Shown here: piece after piece, positions 22,605 through 29,257 of the stretch
Layout: every line of letters begins with the position of its first letter
How positions within the stretch are numbered: position 1 is the stretch's first letter
Assembly: GCA_043812055.1 (NCBI GenBank)
Contig: JBDRMN010000059.1
Location: 1-29,425 of the forward strand
Length of the DNA: 29,425 bases
Direction: 5' to 3'
Source: JBDRMN01 sp043812055
GTDB lineage: Bacteria > Patescibacteriota > Gracilibacteria > JAHISY01
Position numbers and translations under genes: made by a program
Notes under the pieces: model-generated
What the model was told of the DNA's origin: nothing
Seen by the model: the letters and a program-made list of their open reading frames with translations, nothing else
Databases searched by the model: none

Positions 22605-22649
22605 CCCCGCTTCCGCGGGGAGTGTTTTCTGGTTCCCTGCTTTCGCAGG
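22605..22649. repeat. Pair of GC-rich palindromes upstream of the mazG 3' end
   Basis: CCCCGC-TTCC-GCGGGG (22605-22620) and CCTGC-TTTC-GCAGG (22636-22649), each preceded by CTGG. They resemble the widespread bacterial palindromes of the form CCCGC-TTTC-GCGGG and the hairpin at 13869. They lie just past the stop of the minus-strand mazG-like gene and could end its transcript. Confidence 0.65.
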
Positions 22650-22656
22650 AATGACA

Positions 22657-23028
22657 TTATTTCCCCTTTTTGTTTTCCCGCCACAGCCTCAAAGCATCTT
22701 CCGCATTTTTTACTTTCTTCCTATCTTCCCCAAAGACCCACGTGTGGCGGGAGATGATTTTCTTTTGAATCTTCCGGAGCACTCCACTCATGCGGAAATA
22801 TTTCTTTTGCTCGGCAATCTGGGTGATCATGATGATATTGAAAAGCAGATCTCCGAGCTCTTCTTCCAGATTTTTGTGATCGCCTTTTTTGATCGCGCTC
22901 AAAACCTCATCGGATTCCTCCTCCAGACTTTTGGCGAGCGAAAGAATCGTTTGCTTACGATCCCAGGGGCAACCGTGCGGGCCACGTAGTGTCCTTGCGA
23001 GTCGGATAAGTTTACTGAATGATTTCAT
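22657..23028 (-). CDS. MazG-family nucleotide pyrophosphohydrolase
   Basis: Single MazG domain of 123 aa. LRGPHGCPWDRKQT (14-27) and the acidic helices LEEESDEVLSAI (35-46) and NLEEELGDLLFNII (53-66) provide the E-x-x-E and E-x-x-D magnesium ligands that hydrolyse nucleoside triphosphates to monophosphate and pyrophosphate. E. coli MazG carries two such domains; this is a one-domain form. Probably house-cleaning of non-canonical NTPs. Start ATG lies 7 nt after a TATAGT box. No toxin-antitoxin genes are adjacent. Confidence 0.9.
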   Translation of the reverse strand: MKSFSKLIRLARTLRGPHGCPWDRKQTILSLAKSLEEESDEVLSAIKKGDHKNLEEELGDLLFNIIMITQIAEQKKYFRMSGVLRKIQKKIISRHTWVFGEDRKKVKNAEDALRLWRENKKGK

Positions 23029-23035
23029 CGTTGGA

Positions 23036-23041
23036 ACTATA
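23036..23041 (-). promoter_or_regulatory. Predicted -10 box for the mazG-like gene
   Basis: TATAGT (minus strand) 7 nt before the ATG; predicts a leaderless mRNA. Confidence 0.45.
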
Positions 23042-23059
23042 GAAATTGGTGTGAATAAT

Positions 23060-23082
23060 GGAATATGGAATACTGGAATAAT
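23060..23082. repeat. 7/8-mer array, 3 units (GGAATAnT)
   Basis: GGAATAT, GGAATACT, GGAATAAT. Inverted partner of the array at 23105. Confidence 0.7.
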
Positions 23083-23104
23083 GGCTATTAATTTTGTCTA
23101 GAAT

Positions 23105-23136
23105 TTCCCTTATTCCCTTATTCCACTATTCTATTA
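23105..23136. repeat. Octamer array, 4 units (TTCCCTTA)
   Basis: TTCCCTTA twice, TTCCACTA, TTCTATTA. With 23060-23082 it makes an inverted pair spanning the gap between uppS and the mazG-like gene. Confidence 0.8.
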
Positions 23137-23152
23137 TTCCGTTGGTCCGTCT

Positions 23153-23827
23153 CTACTTGCCAAAATTGCGCTTCTGTTTACGAAACCAGCTCAAGGCCTT
23201 GCCAAGTTCCTCCTCGCTAAATTCCGGCCACATTTTTTCCGTAAAATAGAGTTCGCTATAGGCGAGTTGCCAGATCAGAAAATTCGAGATTCTTTTCTTC
23301 CCACCGGTTCGAATCAGTAAATCCGGATTGGGCTGCGCACCGGAATCGAGTGTCTCGGCAAGACTTTTTTCGGTTATTTTTTTCTGGCTCTTCGCGAGCT
23401 GTCCCGCTGCCCGCACGATCTCATCCCGGCCGCCGTAGCCCAGTGCCAGATTGAGATTGAGCTGGCGATGATTTTTCGTTCCCTGTGAGAGCTCTCGCAA
23501 AACCTTTTTTGTACTTGCCGGAAATTTTGTGAGCTTTCCAAAAATCTGCAGCCGAATTCCGTTTTTGTGAAAAATCTCAGTATCCGCGGCGAAACGCTCG
23601 ATTTCTCGAAAAAGATTCTTCAATTCGCTCGTGCTGCGTTCTCGCAAATTCTCCGTAGAGAGCGCGTAAACCGTGAGGTGGGTGATGCCGTTCGCGCTGA
23701 AAGCGGGGAGTAGATTTTTGAGATTCTCCACACCTCTCCTGTGGCCGATACTCTTCGGCAAAACACGCTTCCGTGCCCAGCGGCGGTTGCCGTCAATGAT
23801 GATTGCCAAATGGAAAGATTTTTTCAC
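23153..23827 (-). CDS. uppS: Isoprenyl transferase (undecaprenyl diphosphate synthase)
   Basis: Cis-prenyltransferase that extends farnesyl-PP with IPP to make the C55 lipid carrier for cell-wall synthesis. Motifs: AIIIDGNRRWA (8-18, catalytic Asp12), LTVYALSTEN (51-60), LNLALGYGGRDEI (126-137), RTGG (173-176) and RISNFLIWQLAYSELYFT (179-196). From the chosen GTG start it has 224 aa. The frame extends 24 codons upstream to an ATG at 23899, but that stretch reads the gyrA Lys-rich tail in another frame (RRSKRRLRKVKRRSR) and is rejected. The GTG lies 10 nt after the gyrA stop, indicating an operon with translational coupling. Confidence 0.93.
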   Translation of the reverse strand: MKKSFHLAIIIDGNRRWARKRVLPKSIGHRRGVENLKNLLPAFSANGITHLTVYALSTENLRERSTSELKNLFREIERFAADTEIFHKNGIRLQIFGKLTKFPASTKKVLRELSQGTKNHRQLNLNLALGYGGRDEIVRAAGQLAKSQKKITEKSLAETLDSGAQPNPDLLIRTGGKKRISNFLIWQLAYSELYFTEKMWPEFSEEELGKALSWFRKQKRNFGK

Positions 23828-23837
23828 ATCAGAGATT

Positions 23838-26735
23838 CTACTTCTTCTTTTTACCTTTCGCAGCCGCCTTTTTGATCGCCTTCCTACCTTTGGCATCATC
23901 CTTCTTTTTCTTCACCGGGGTCTTCTTTTCCCTCTTTTGCGCTTTGACGTCATGCTTGGCGCTCTTGATCAATTTATCCAACTGGGCCGCATCGGCGGCT
24001 GACTCAGCTTTGAGTCTGGCTTCCTCGGGGGTGATCCCCGCTTTCCGTCCTTCGTCCGCCGTGGCAGACTTCGGAGGACGAGTCGCAGAGACAAGCCTTT
24101 TTGATGAAGCCGGTTTTGGTGCAGATTCAGATTCTTTGGCACTTCCATTCAAAACACTCTTCACTTCGCTGCTAACCTTTTCGATAGCGACCTGGATTGC
24201 TTCAGGAGTCTTCTCTAGCAGGGAGATCGAAGCGACGGAATCATTCTTCACGCGCATCAGAATCACACCCTGGGTGGCCCGTCCGCGAGTAGGAACGCTC
24301 TTCACATCCATCCGAATCGTTTGTCCGCGTTTGGAAATCAAGAGCAAATCGGCATCGAGATCGGGAGAGAGCACTTTGGCCCCGATGACTTTGCCGGTCT
24401 TGGCGGTCACGTTCACAGTCTTGACCCCACCGGCTCCGCGGTGAGTCATCCGGTAGTCCTTCACGAAGGTGGCCTTACCCAGTCCCTTTTCGGTTACGGT
24501 CAGCAATTTCCCTTTGTTGGGATCTTTCACGATGTCCATCTCGACCACGTGGTCAGCCGTACCGAGCTTGATTCCCCGGACACCGGCAGCACTGCGCCCC
24601 ATCGAGCGCACGTCTTTTTCGTTGAAGCGGCAGCACTTACCATCGAAGGAAACAATCACGATCTCACTTTCCCCGCCTGTTCCCTTGACCCAGTTGAGCT
24701 CATCATCGGTATTCAGGCGGATCGCGATCAGACCGGATTTACGCACATTGCAGAAATCTTCCATGGGAGTGCGCTTCACGGTTCCCTGCACGGTGCAGAA
24801 GAACAAGAATTTTTTATCCTCCTCGGCGTTTTCCCGGATGACCCGCATCGCGGTGATATACTCGCCGTTTTGGATTTGAATGAGATTCGCAATAGCAGTG
24901 CCCTTGGCCTGACGAGTAGCCTGCGGAACTTCGTAAACCGGTAAGCGGAAAACCCGACCGGTATTCGTGAAAAACATCAGATCGTCGTGGTTTTTGGCAT
25001 GGCGAATGATGTTTATCTCGTCCTCTTCTTTCGTAGTCAGCCCGATCACGCCCTTGCCGCCACGTTTCTGGGCCCGGAAGGAAGCCGGAGCGACCCGTTT
25101 CACGTAGTTTTCGGTTGTCAGCATAATCACCATTTCCTCATTGGGGATCGTGTCTTTCGCGCTGAATTCTCCGATTCCACGAGCCAGCACTTTGCTGCGG
25201 CGATCATCGGAGTACTTTTCCTTCAGTTCGGCGAGCTCGGTCTTGATCACGCTCATCAATTTTGTCTTGCTGACGAGCAAGCCTTCGAGGTATTTAATCA
25301 ATCTGTACTTTTCTTTTAGCTCATCCTCGATTTTCTGCCTTTCCATACCAGCGAGAGTCTGCAGGCGCATCTCGAGAATCGCCTTGGCCTGGGCGTCACT
25401 AAGCTTAAAATTCTTCATTAAAGCCGCGTGAGCATCTTCTTTAGTTTTACTTTTGCGAATCGTGGTAATGACGGCGTCGATCTTGTCGAGGGCCAGCTTC
25501 AAACCTTCGAGGATGTGAGCCCGCTCTTTGGCGACTCGTAGCTCGAATTCTGCTTTGCGGGTAACGACCTCGACCCTGTGCTCGACGAAGTGCTCAAGGA
25601 TCTGTTTTAGGTTCAGCAAATGGGGTTGCAGTCCTCGTTCCGTAAGCGCAATCATGTTGACATTGAAATTGCCCTGGAGCTCCGTGAGCTTATAAAGCTG
25701 GTTGAGGATTTTGTTTGGATAAGAGTCTTTTTTCAATTCCACGACCACCCGAATACCATCGCGCGTGCTTTCATCGCGAATGTCGGTAATGCCTACTAGT
25801 TTTTTATTTTTCGCGAGTTCGGCAATTTTGATTACGAGATTGGCCTTATTGACCTGGTAGGGGACTTCGGTAATGATGATGACCGGTTTACCCGCCCGCC
25901 CTTCTTCGATCGTGGCCTGACCGCGGACAGGGATGCTGCCCCGACCCGTCGAGTAAGCCTCGATGACCTTTTTGCGGTCGTAGATTACGCCACCGGTTGG
26001 AAAGTCCGGACCCTTGATAAATTGCATGAGCCCATCCACTTCAATCTCAGGATTGTCGATCAAGGCGATAACGCCATCGACGAGTTCGCCGAGATTATGG
26101 GGAGGAATATTGGTCGCCATGCCTACGGCGATACCGACTGTCCCGTTTAGGAGCAAGTTCGGAATCTTCGCCGGCAGGACGATCGGCTCCTTCCTGCTCG
26201 CGTCGTAATTGTCTCTCCAGTCAACAGTCTCTTTCTCGATATCAGCCAGCATTTCCTCACTGAGACGCTGTAGCTTGGTCTCGGTATAACGATAAGCCGC
26301 AGCACTGTCTCCATCAATCGAGCCGAAGTTACCTTGTCCGTTCACCAGCGGGTAGCGCAAGGAGAAGTCCTGGGCCATGCGCACCATCGCGTCGTAGACC
26401 GCGCTGTCTCCGTGGGGGTGGTACTTACCAAGCACTTCACCAACCACGTTCGCGCTTTTTTTGAATCTCGCCCCGGGTCGCAGTCCCATCTCGTGCATCA
26501 CGAAGAGAATGCGGCGGTGCACTGGCTTGAGGCCATCGCGCACATCCGGCAAAGCCCGGGATACGATCACGCTCATCGCGTAGTCGAGGTAGCTCTTTTG
26601 CATTTCATCCTCGACATTGCGCGTTAGTGCACCGTCGTCGGGGGCTTGGATTATTTCCTCCTCCTTTTTTTCGGGAGGGGTGTTTTCTTCCGGATTTTCA
26701 GAATCCTGGTCGCTCTGAGCGGCGTCTTCAGCCAA
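23838..26735 (-). CDS. gyrA: DNA gyrase subunit A
   Basis: Type IIA topoisomerase subunit that breaks and rejoins DNA during negative supercoiling. Full length at 965 aa. Breakage-reunion core with the active-site pair Arg149-Tyr150 (AAYRYTE) and quinolone pocket HPHGDSAVYD (Ser111, Asp115). The GyrA box QKRGGKG (about 555-561) in the C-terminal beta-pinwheel identifies GyrA rather than ParC. Unusual ends: about 38 acidic residues before the core (PEENTPPEKKEEE) and a Lys/Ala-rich tail from about 860 to 965. A GC-rich palindromic repeat is embedded in the tail. The start is TTG, with TAACTT 7 nt upstream. gyrB is not in the window. uppS follows in the same operon. Confidence 0.97.
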   Translation of the reverse strand: MAEDAAQSDQDSENPEENTPPEKKEEEIIQAPDDGALTRNVEDEMQKSYLDYAMSVIVSRALPDVRDGLKPVHRRILFVMHEMGLRPGARFKKSANVVGEVLGKYHPHGDSAVYDAMVRMAQDFSLRYPLVNGQGNFGSIDGDSAAAYRYTETKLQRLSEEMLADIEKETVDWRDNYDASRKEPIVLPAKIPNLLLNGTVGIAVGMATNIPPHNLGELVDGVIALIDNPEIEVDGLMQFIKGPDFPTGGVIYDRKKVIEAYSTGRGSIPVRGQATIEEGRAGKPVIIITEVPYQVNKANLVIKIAELAKNKKLVGITDIRDESTRDGIRVVVELKKDSYPNKILNQLYKLTELQGNFNVNMIALTERGLQPHLLNLKQILEHFVEHRVEVVTRKAEFELRVAKERAHILEGLKLALDKIDAVITTIRKSKTKEDAHAALMKNFKLSDAQAKAILEMRLQTLAGMERQKIEDELKEKYRLIKYLEGLLVSKTKLMSVIKTELAELKEKYSDDRRSKVLARGIGEFSAKDTIPNEEMVIMLTTENYVKRVAPASFRAQKRGGKGVIGLTTKEEDEINIIRHAKNHDDLMFFTNTGRVFRLPVYEVPQATRQAKGTAIANLIQIQNGEYITAMRVIRENAEEDKKFLFFCTVQGTVKRTPMEDFCNVRKSGLIAIRLNTDDELNWVKGTGGESEIVIVSFDGKCCRFNEKDVRSMGRSAAGVRGIKLGTADHVVEMDIVKDPNKGKLLTVTEKGLGKATFVKDYRMTHRGAGGVKTVNVTAKTGKVIGAKVLSPDLDADLLLISKRGQTIRMDVKSVPTRGRATQGVILMRVKNDSVASISLLEKTPEAIQVAIEKVSSEVKSVLNGSAKESESAPKPASSKRLVSATRPPKSATADEGRKAGITPEEARLKAESAADAAQLDKLIKSAKHDVKAQKREKKTPVKKKKDDAKGRKAIKKAAAKGKKKK
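24027..24095. repeat. Intergenic-type GC palindrome inside gyrA
   Basis: Contains CCTTCGTCCGCCGTGGC and TTCGGAGGACGA, the same word set as intergenic repeats near 8629-8654 and 16220-16250. Encodes about residues 880-903 of the GyrA tail. Confidence 0.6.
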
Positions 26736-26743
26736 AGTTTGAG

Positions 26744-26749
26744 AAGTTA
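26744..26749 (-). promoter_or_regulatory. Possible -10 box for gyrA
   Basis: TAACTT (minus strand, 4/6 to TATAAT) 7 nt before the TTG start. A TAAAAT at 26769-26774 is an alternative. Confidence 0.3.
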
Positions 26750-26843
26750 GCGAATGGCAATTTAGCTTATTTTATTGGTTGAAACTATAGAAAAGAACTT
26801 GCTCGGCTGGCAAAAATTGTTCAATGACAAAGATACCTCAAAA

Positions 26844-27107
26844 CTATTTGCGCAGCCCAAGACGCTTGATGACTTCCTCGTAGACTTTCTTTTTCTTCGT
26901 CTTTAGGTAGTTGAGTAACTTCCGTCGTTTGCCTACCATCATGAGTAGCCCCCGTCGGCTATGTTCATCTTTTTTGTGGGTCTTGAGATGCTCGGTGAGC
27001 TGATTGACACGGTGAGTGAGGATGGCGACCTGCACTTCCGGACTACCCGTATCTTTGGCGTGGCGACCATGGTCACTGAACGCCTGTTTTTTTGCTTCGC
27101 GTTTCAT
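26844..27107 (-). CDS. rpsO: 30S ribosomal protein S15
   Basis: Small-subunit protein that binds 16S rRNA helices 20-22 early in assembly. The signature HKKDEHSRRGLLMMVGKRRKLLNYLK (about 44-69) and the ending IKRLGLRK are diagnostic. From the ATG at 27107 it has 87 aa, the family length (E. coli 89). The frame is open for 16 more codons upstream (RGNRCESCIPNLLH), which do not resemble S15 and are rejected. No Shine-Dalgarno sequence. The nearest TATAAT box suggests a leader of about 58 nt, long for this window, where S15 autoregulation could act. pnp, the usual neighbour, is absent. Confidence 0.96.
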   Translation of the reverse strand: MKREAKKQAFSDHGRHAKDTGSPEVQVAILTHRVNQLTEHLKTHKKDEHSRRGLLMMVGKRRKLLNYLKTKKKKVYEEVIKRLGLRK

Positions 27108-27171
27108 GTGAAGGAGGTTAGGGATGCAGCTTTCGCAGCGATTTCCGCGTGCCAAAGCAGCCTACTGTTCA

Positions 27172-27177
27172 ATTATA
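27172..27177 (-). promoter_or_regulatory. Predicted -10 box for rpsO
   Basis: Perfect TATAAT on the minus strand, 64 nt before the ATG. Confidence 0.4.
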
Positions 27178-27181
27178 AGTG

Positions 27182-27202
27182 TGCAATGTGCAATGTGCAA
27201 TG
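27182..27202. repeat. Heptamer array, 3 exact units (TGCAATG)
   Basis: Three perfect TGCAATG copies just upstream of the rpsO promoter. Looser GTGTTA-type units follow at 27235-27262. Confidence 0.85.
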
Positions 27203-27301
27203 GGCTTGTGGTTGGGATTACTGGGAATATCAGGAGTGTTAGTGTTTAGTGTTAGTGTTGGTTGTTCCATGGTACGTGATCCATGTTTCACGACTAAGTT
27301 C

Positions 27302-27353
27302 TTAATCCTTAATCCTGCCTACGCCAAAGGCTCCGGCAGGCAAGCCTTAATCC
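27302..27353. repeat. TTAATCC heptamer array interrupted by a GC-rich hairpin
   Basis: Two TTAATCC units, 31 bp with a CTGCCT/AGGCAAG-type palindrome (27316-27346), then another TTAATCC. Same layout as the array inside uvrC. Confidence 0.8.
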
Positions 27354-27357
27354 TAAC

Positions 27358-29067
27358 TTAGTAACTTCCAAGTTCAACAACACTAGCAATCTTCTTTAGC
27401 TCACGAATAGCTTTCTTGAATTTCGGAGACTTGCCAGTTACTTCACACTCGGTAAAGAAGAAAAACTCACCTTTCTTTTTTTCAGTCGGAATACTTTCGA
27501 TGCGTGAGAGGTTGATTTTTTCGGCGGCGAAAATATTCAAAGCAGCGGCGAGTTGGCCGGCGCGGTTGTGTGAGAAAAAGAAGGCGAGAGCGGTCTTTTT
27601 ACAGGTTCTAGGTGTTAGGTTCCAGGTTCCAGAACCTCTAGTGATAGCCACGAAGCGGGTTCTATTACTTTTATCGTCTTCAACATGTCGCTGGATTATT
27701 TTCAGCCCTGCCTCTTTGGCTGCTTCGACGGGACCGATGGCGAGTGAGTTTGGAGTCGTCTTCACCGCTGTCAGTGCTGCGCTTGCGCTGTCGACTTCCA
27801 CGATTTCGGCTTGAGGAAGTTTTTGTTGGAGGAATTTACTGCTCTGAGCGGCAGCCTGTGGGTGAGCGAAAACTTTACTGACTTTTTTTAAGTTCTTTTC
27901 TTGTCCTAGTAAAGCGTGGGAGATTGTCCGGGAAAACTCGGCAAAAATTTTGACTTTACCCTCAGCCTCAAAAAGATTCCGCATGGTTTCGCGCACGGGT
28001 CCGATCGAGAGATTCTCGAGCGGTACGAAGCCAAGCTTACTTTTGCCGCTCAAAACTCGGCGAAACACTTCTGAGATCGTGCTGCAGTCGGCGAAGCCAG
28101 TTTTTAACTTTTGTCTGGCTACGAATTCTCGAGCAGCGATCTCGGTCTGAGTGCCGGGACCAAGCAGGGCGATTGATTTTTTGGAAGGGGTTTTTCGTTT
28201 GGTCTTAGCGACTAACTGTGGTGTTTCAAGGTTTTCAAAAATTCGCGCGCTTTCAGCCTCCGCGAATGCTTTCCATTTCCCGAAGTGTTTACTTGCAGAT
28301 TGGAAGCTTTTCAAAAGGTTCTGGCGCTGGCCGGCAACGGTCAGGCAGGCGAGCTGCACGAAAATTTCAGCCAGTTCAGTGACCGCTTTTGCTGCCGCCG
28401 GGTTCTGCAGCTGGATGTCGGTGTACATCTCGAGGTTCTGAGCGAGGAGCCGGCCGAGACCGAGGAGCTGGACTCTCGCATTAGGAGCGCTGATCGCAAA
28501 AAGTTTTTCCGGAGAAATTTTACGTTTACGGAGCAGTTGTCCGAAGGCGAGGGCGCCGAGCTGCTGGGCGGCCTGATGAATCGCCGCGAGCTCATCGTGC
28601 TTTTTTGCCGAAACTTCGTGCACATTGAGACCGAGATTTTTCAAAGTCTCTTTTAGCCACGGCCACCAGCGCTTAGACCGCACCGGACAGGCGAAAATAT
28701 TTTTGCCGGCAAAGCTCTCGACTTTGCCAAACATCGGGTGCAGGCCGACCACTTCGGACCGGGACTTTTGCATGAGCAGCAACGGCAGTTCCTTGACACT
28801 GGTAAAATCACAGAGCAGCTGATTTTTTTTCAGTAGGGGAATGATTGATCGCAGAACTTTTTCCGTATCTTTTAGAAAAACAGAAACGATGACGATATTC
28901 GCTTTTTTGACAAGATCTTTATTCGAAAGAACCTGCTTGCCATCCGGTTTGCGTCCCGAAATCAATACGCGCAAACCCGTCTCCTCGAAAGCTTTTCTGA
29001 ACTGCGAACCGAGAAGGCCACGGCCACCGATGATGCCGATTACGGGATTTTTCTTTGCTGCTTGCAT
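27358..29067 (-). CDS. Bifunctional prephenate dehydrogenase / prephenate dehydratase (TyrA-PheA fusion)
   Basis: 569 aa. N-terminal TyrA: Rossmann motif GGRGLLG (14-20), LHPMFGK (His110), and a helical dimer domain to about 280, for NAD(P)-dependent conversion of prephenate to 4-hydroxyphenylpyruvate. A basic linker (KTKRKTPSKK) leads to the PheA part: IALLGPGTQTEIAAREF, FVPLENLSIGPVRETM, HPQAAAQSSKFL, AIGPVEAAKEAGL and NRTRF (catalytic Thr470), making phenylpyruvate. A C-terminal ACT domain (about 492-569) has IESIP where IESRP is usual, so Phe feedback may be altered. No chorismate mutase domain is seen. A heptamer-derived insert (about 477-491) lies between dehydratase and ACT domains. 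ATG at 29067 is preferred over 29073 because TAAAAT is 7 nt upstream. Confidence 0.93.
   Translation of the reverse strand: MQAAKKNPVIGIIGGRGLLGSQFRKAFEETGLRVLISGRKPDGKQVLSNKDLVKKANIVIVSVFLKDTEKVLRSIIPLLKKNQLLCDFTSVKELPLLLMQKSRSEVVGLHPMFGKVESFAGKNIFACPVRSKRWWPWLKETLKNLGLNVHEVSAKKHDELAAIHQAAQQLGALAFGQLLRKRKISPEKLFAISAPNARVQLLGLGRLLAQNLEMYTDIQLQNPAAAKAVTELAEIFVQLACLTVAGQRQNLLKSFQSASKHFGKWKAFAEAESARIFENLETPQLVAKTKRKTPSKKSIALLGPGTQTEIAAREFVARQKLKTGFADCSTISEVFRRVLSGKSKLGFVPLENLSIGPVRETMRNLFEAEGKVKIFAEFSRTISHALLGQEKNLKKVSKVFAHPQAAAQSSKFLQQKLPQAEIVEVDSASAALTAVKTTPNSLAIGPVEAAKEAGLKIIQRHVEDDKSNRTRFVAITRGSGTWNLTPRTCKKTALAFFFSHNRAGQLAAALNIFAAEKINLSRIESIPTEKKKGEFFFFTECEVTGKSPKFKKAIRELKKIASVVELGSY
27604..27631. 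repeat. Heptamer array, 4 units (GGTTCCA), in coding sequence
   Basis: GGTTCTA, GGTGTTA, GGTTCCA, GGTTCCA followed by GAACC, which pairs back with GGTTC. Translated in frame into the TyrA-PheA protein (GSGTWNLTPRTC). Confidence 0.85.
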
Positions 29068-29074
29068 GAACATA

Positions 29075-29080
29075 ATTTTA
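29075..29080 (-). promoter_or_regulatory. Predicted -10 box for tyrA-pheA
   Basis: TAAAAT (minus strand). It lies 1 nt from the first ATG (29073) but 7 nt from the second (29067), which decides the start in favour of the second. Confidence 0.5.
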
Positions 29081-29145
29081 CAGCAAAATCTCTTTTGTAT
29101 CCTAGAGTGGGAGTGTTGGGATTGTTAGGAGATATTAGCTGTGCA

Positions 29146-29200
29146 GGTTCAGATTTATAATCTGAACCGTAAGGTTTCCGTTCGATTTTGTAAATCGAAC
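29146..29200. repeat. Two-hairpin module, copy B
   Basis: Hairpin 29146-29168 (GGTTCAGATT, loop TAT) and 29180-29200 (GTTCGATTT, loop TGT), 11 nt apart. Reverse complement of the 22528-22582 module with about five differences, located in a loop and in the spacer. Confidence 0.9.
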
Positions 29201-29257
29201 CTAGTACCTACTCACGTTTTATCCATATGGAAACGTTGTCGTCCGCCTGAAACACAA

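Noticed and set aside
22657..23028. MazEF/MazG toxin-antitoxin locus
   Set aside because: Only the MazG domain is present; no mazE or mazF lies nearby.
23828..23899. Longer uppS start (24 extra residues, very basic)
   Set aside because: The extension lies within the gyrA Lys-rich tail in another frame. A GTG 10 nt after the gyrA stop gives the normal UppS N-terminus.
23838..26735. Topoisomerase IV subunit ParC instead of GyrA
   Set aside because: A near-canonical GyrA box (QKRGGKG) is present.
27108..27120. Shine-Dalgarno sequence (AAGGAGG) before rpsO
   Set aside because: The motif is on the plus strand, while rpsO is on the minus strand, so the mRNA carries the complement.
27108..27155. 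Longer rpsO start (16 extra residues)
   Set aside because: The extra residues, with two cysteines, do not fit S15; the internal ATG gives the family length.
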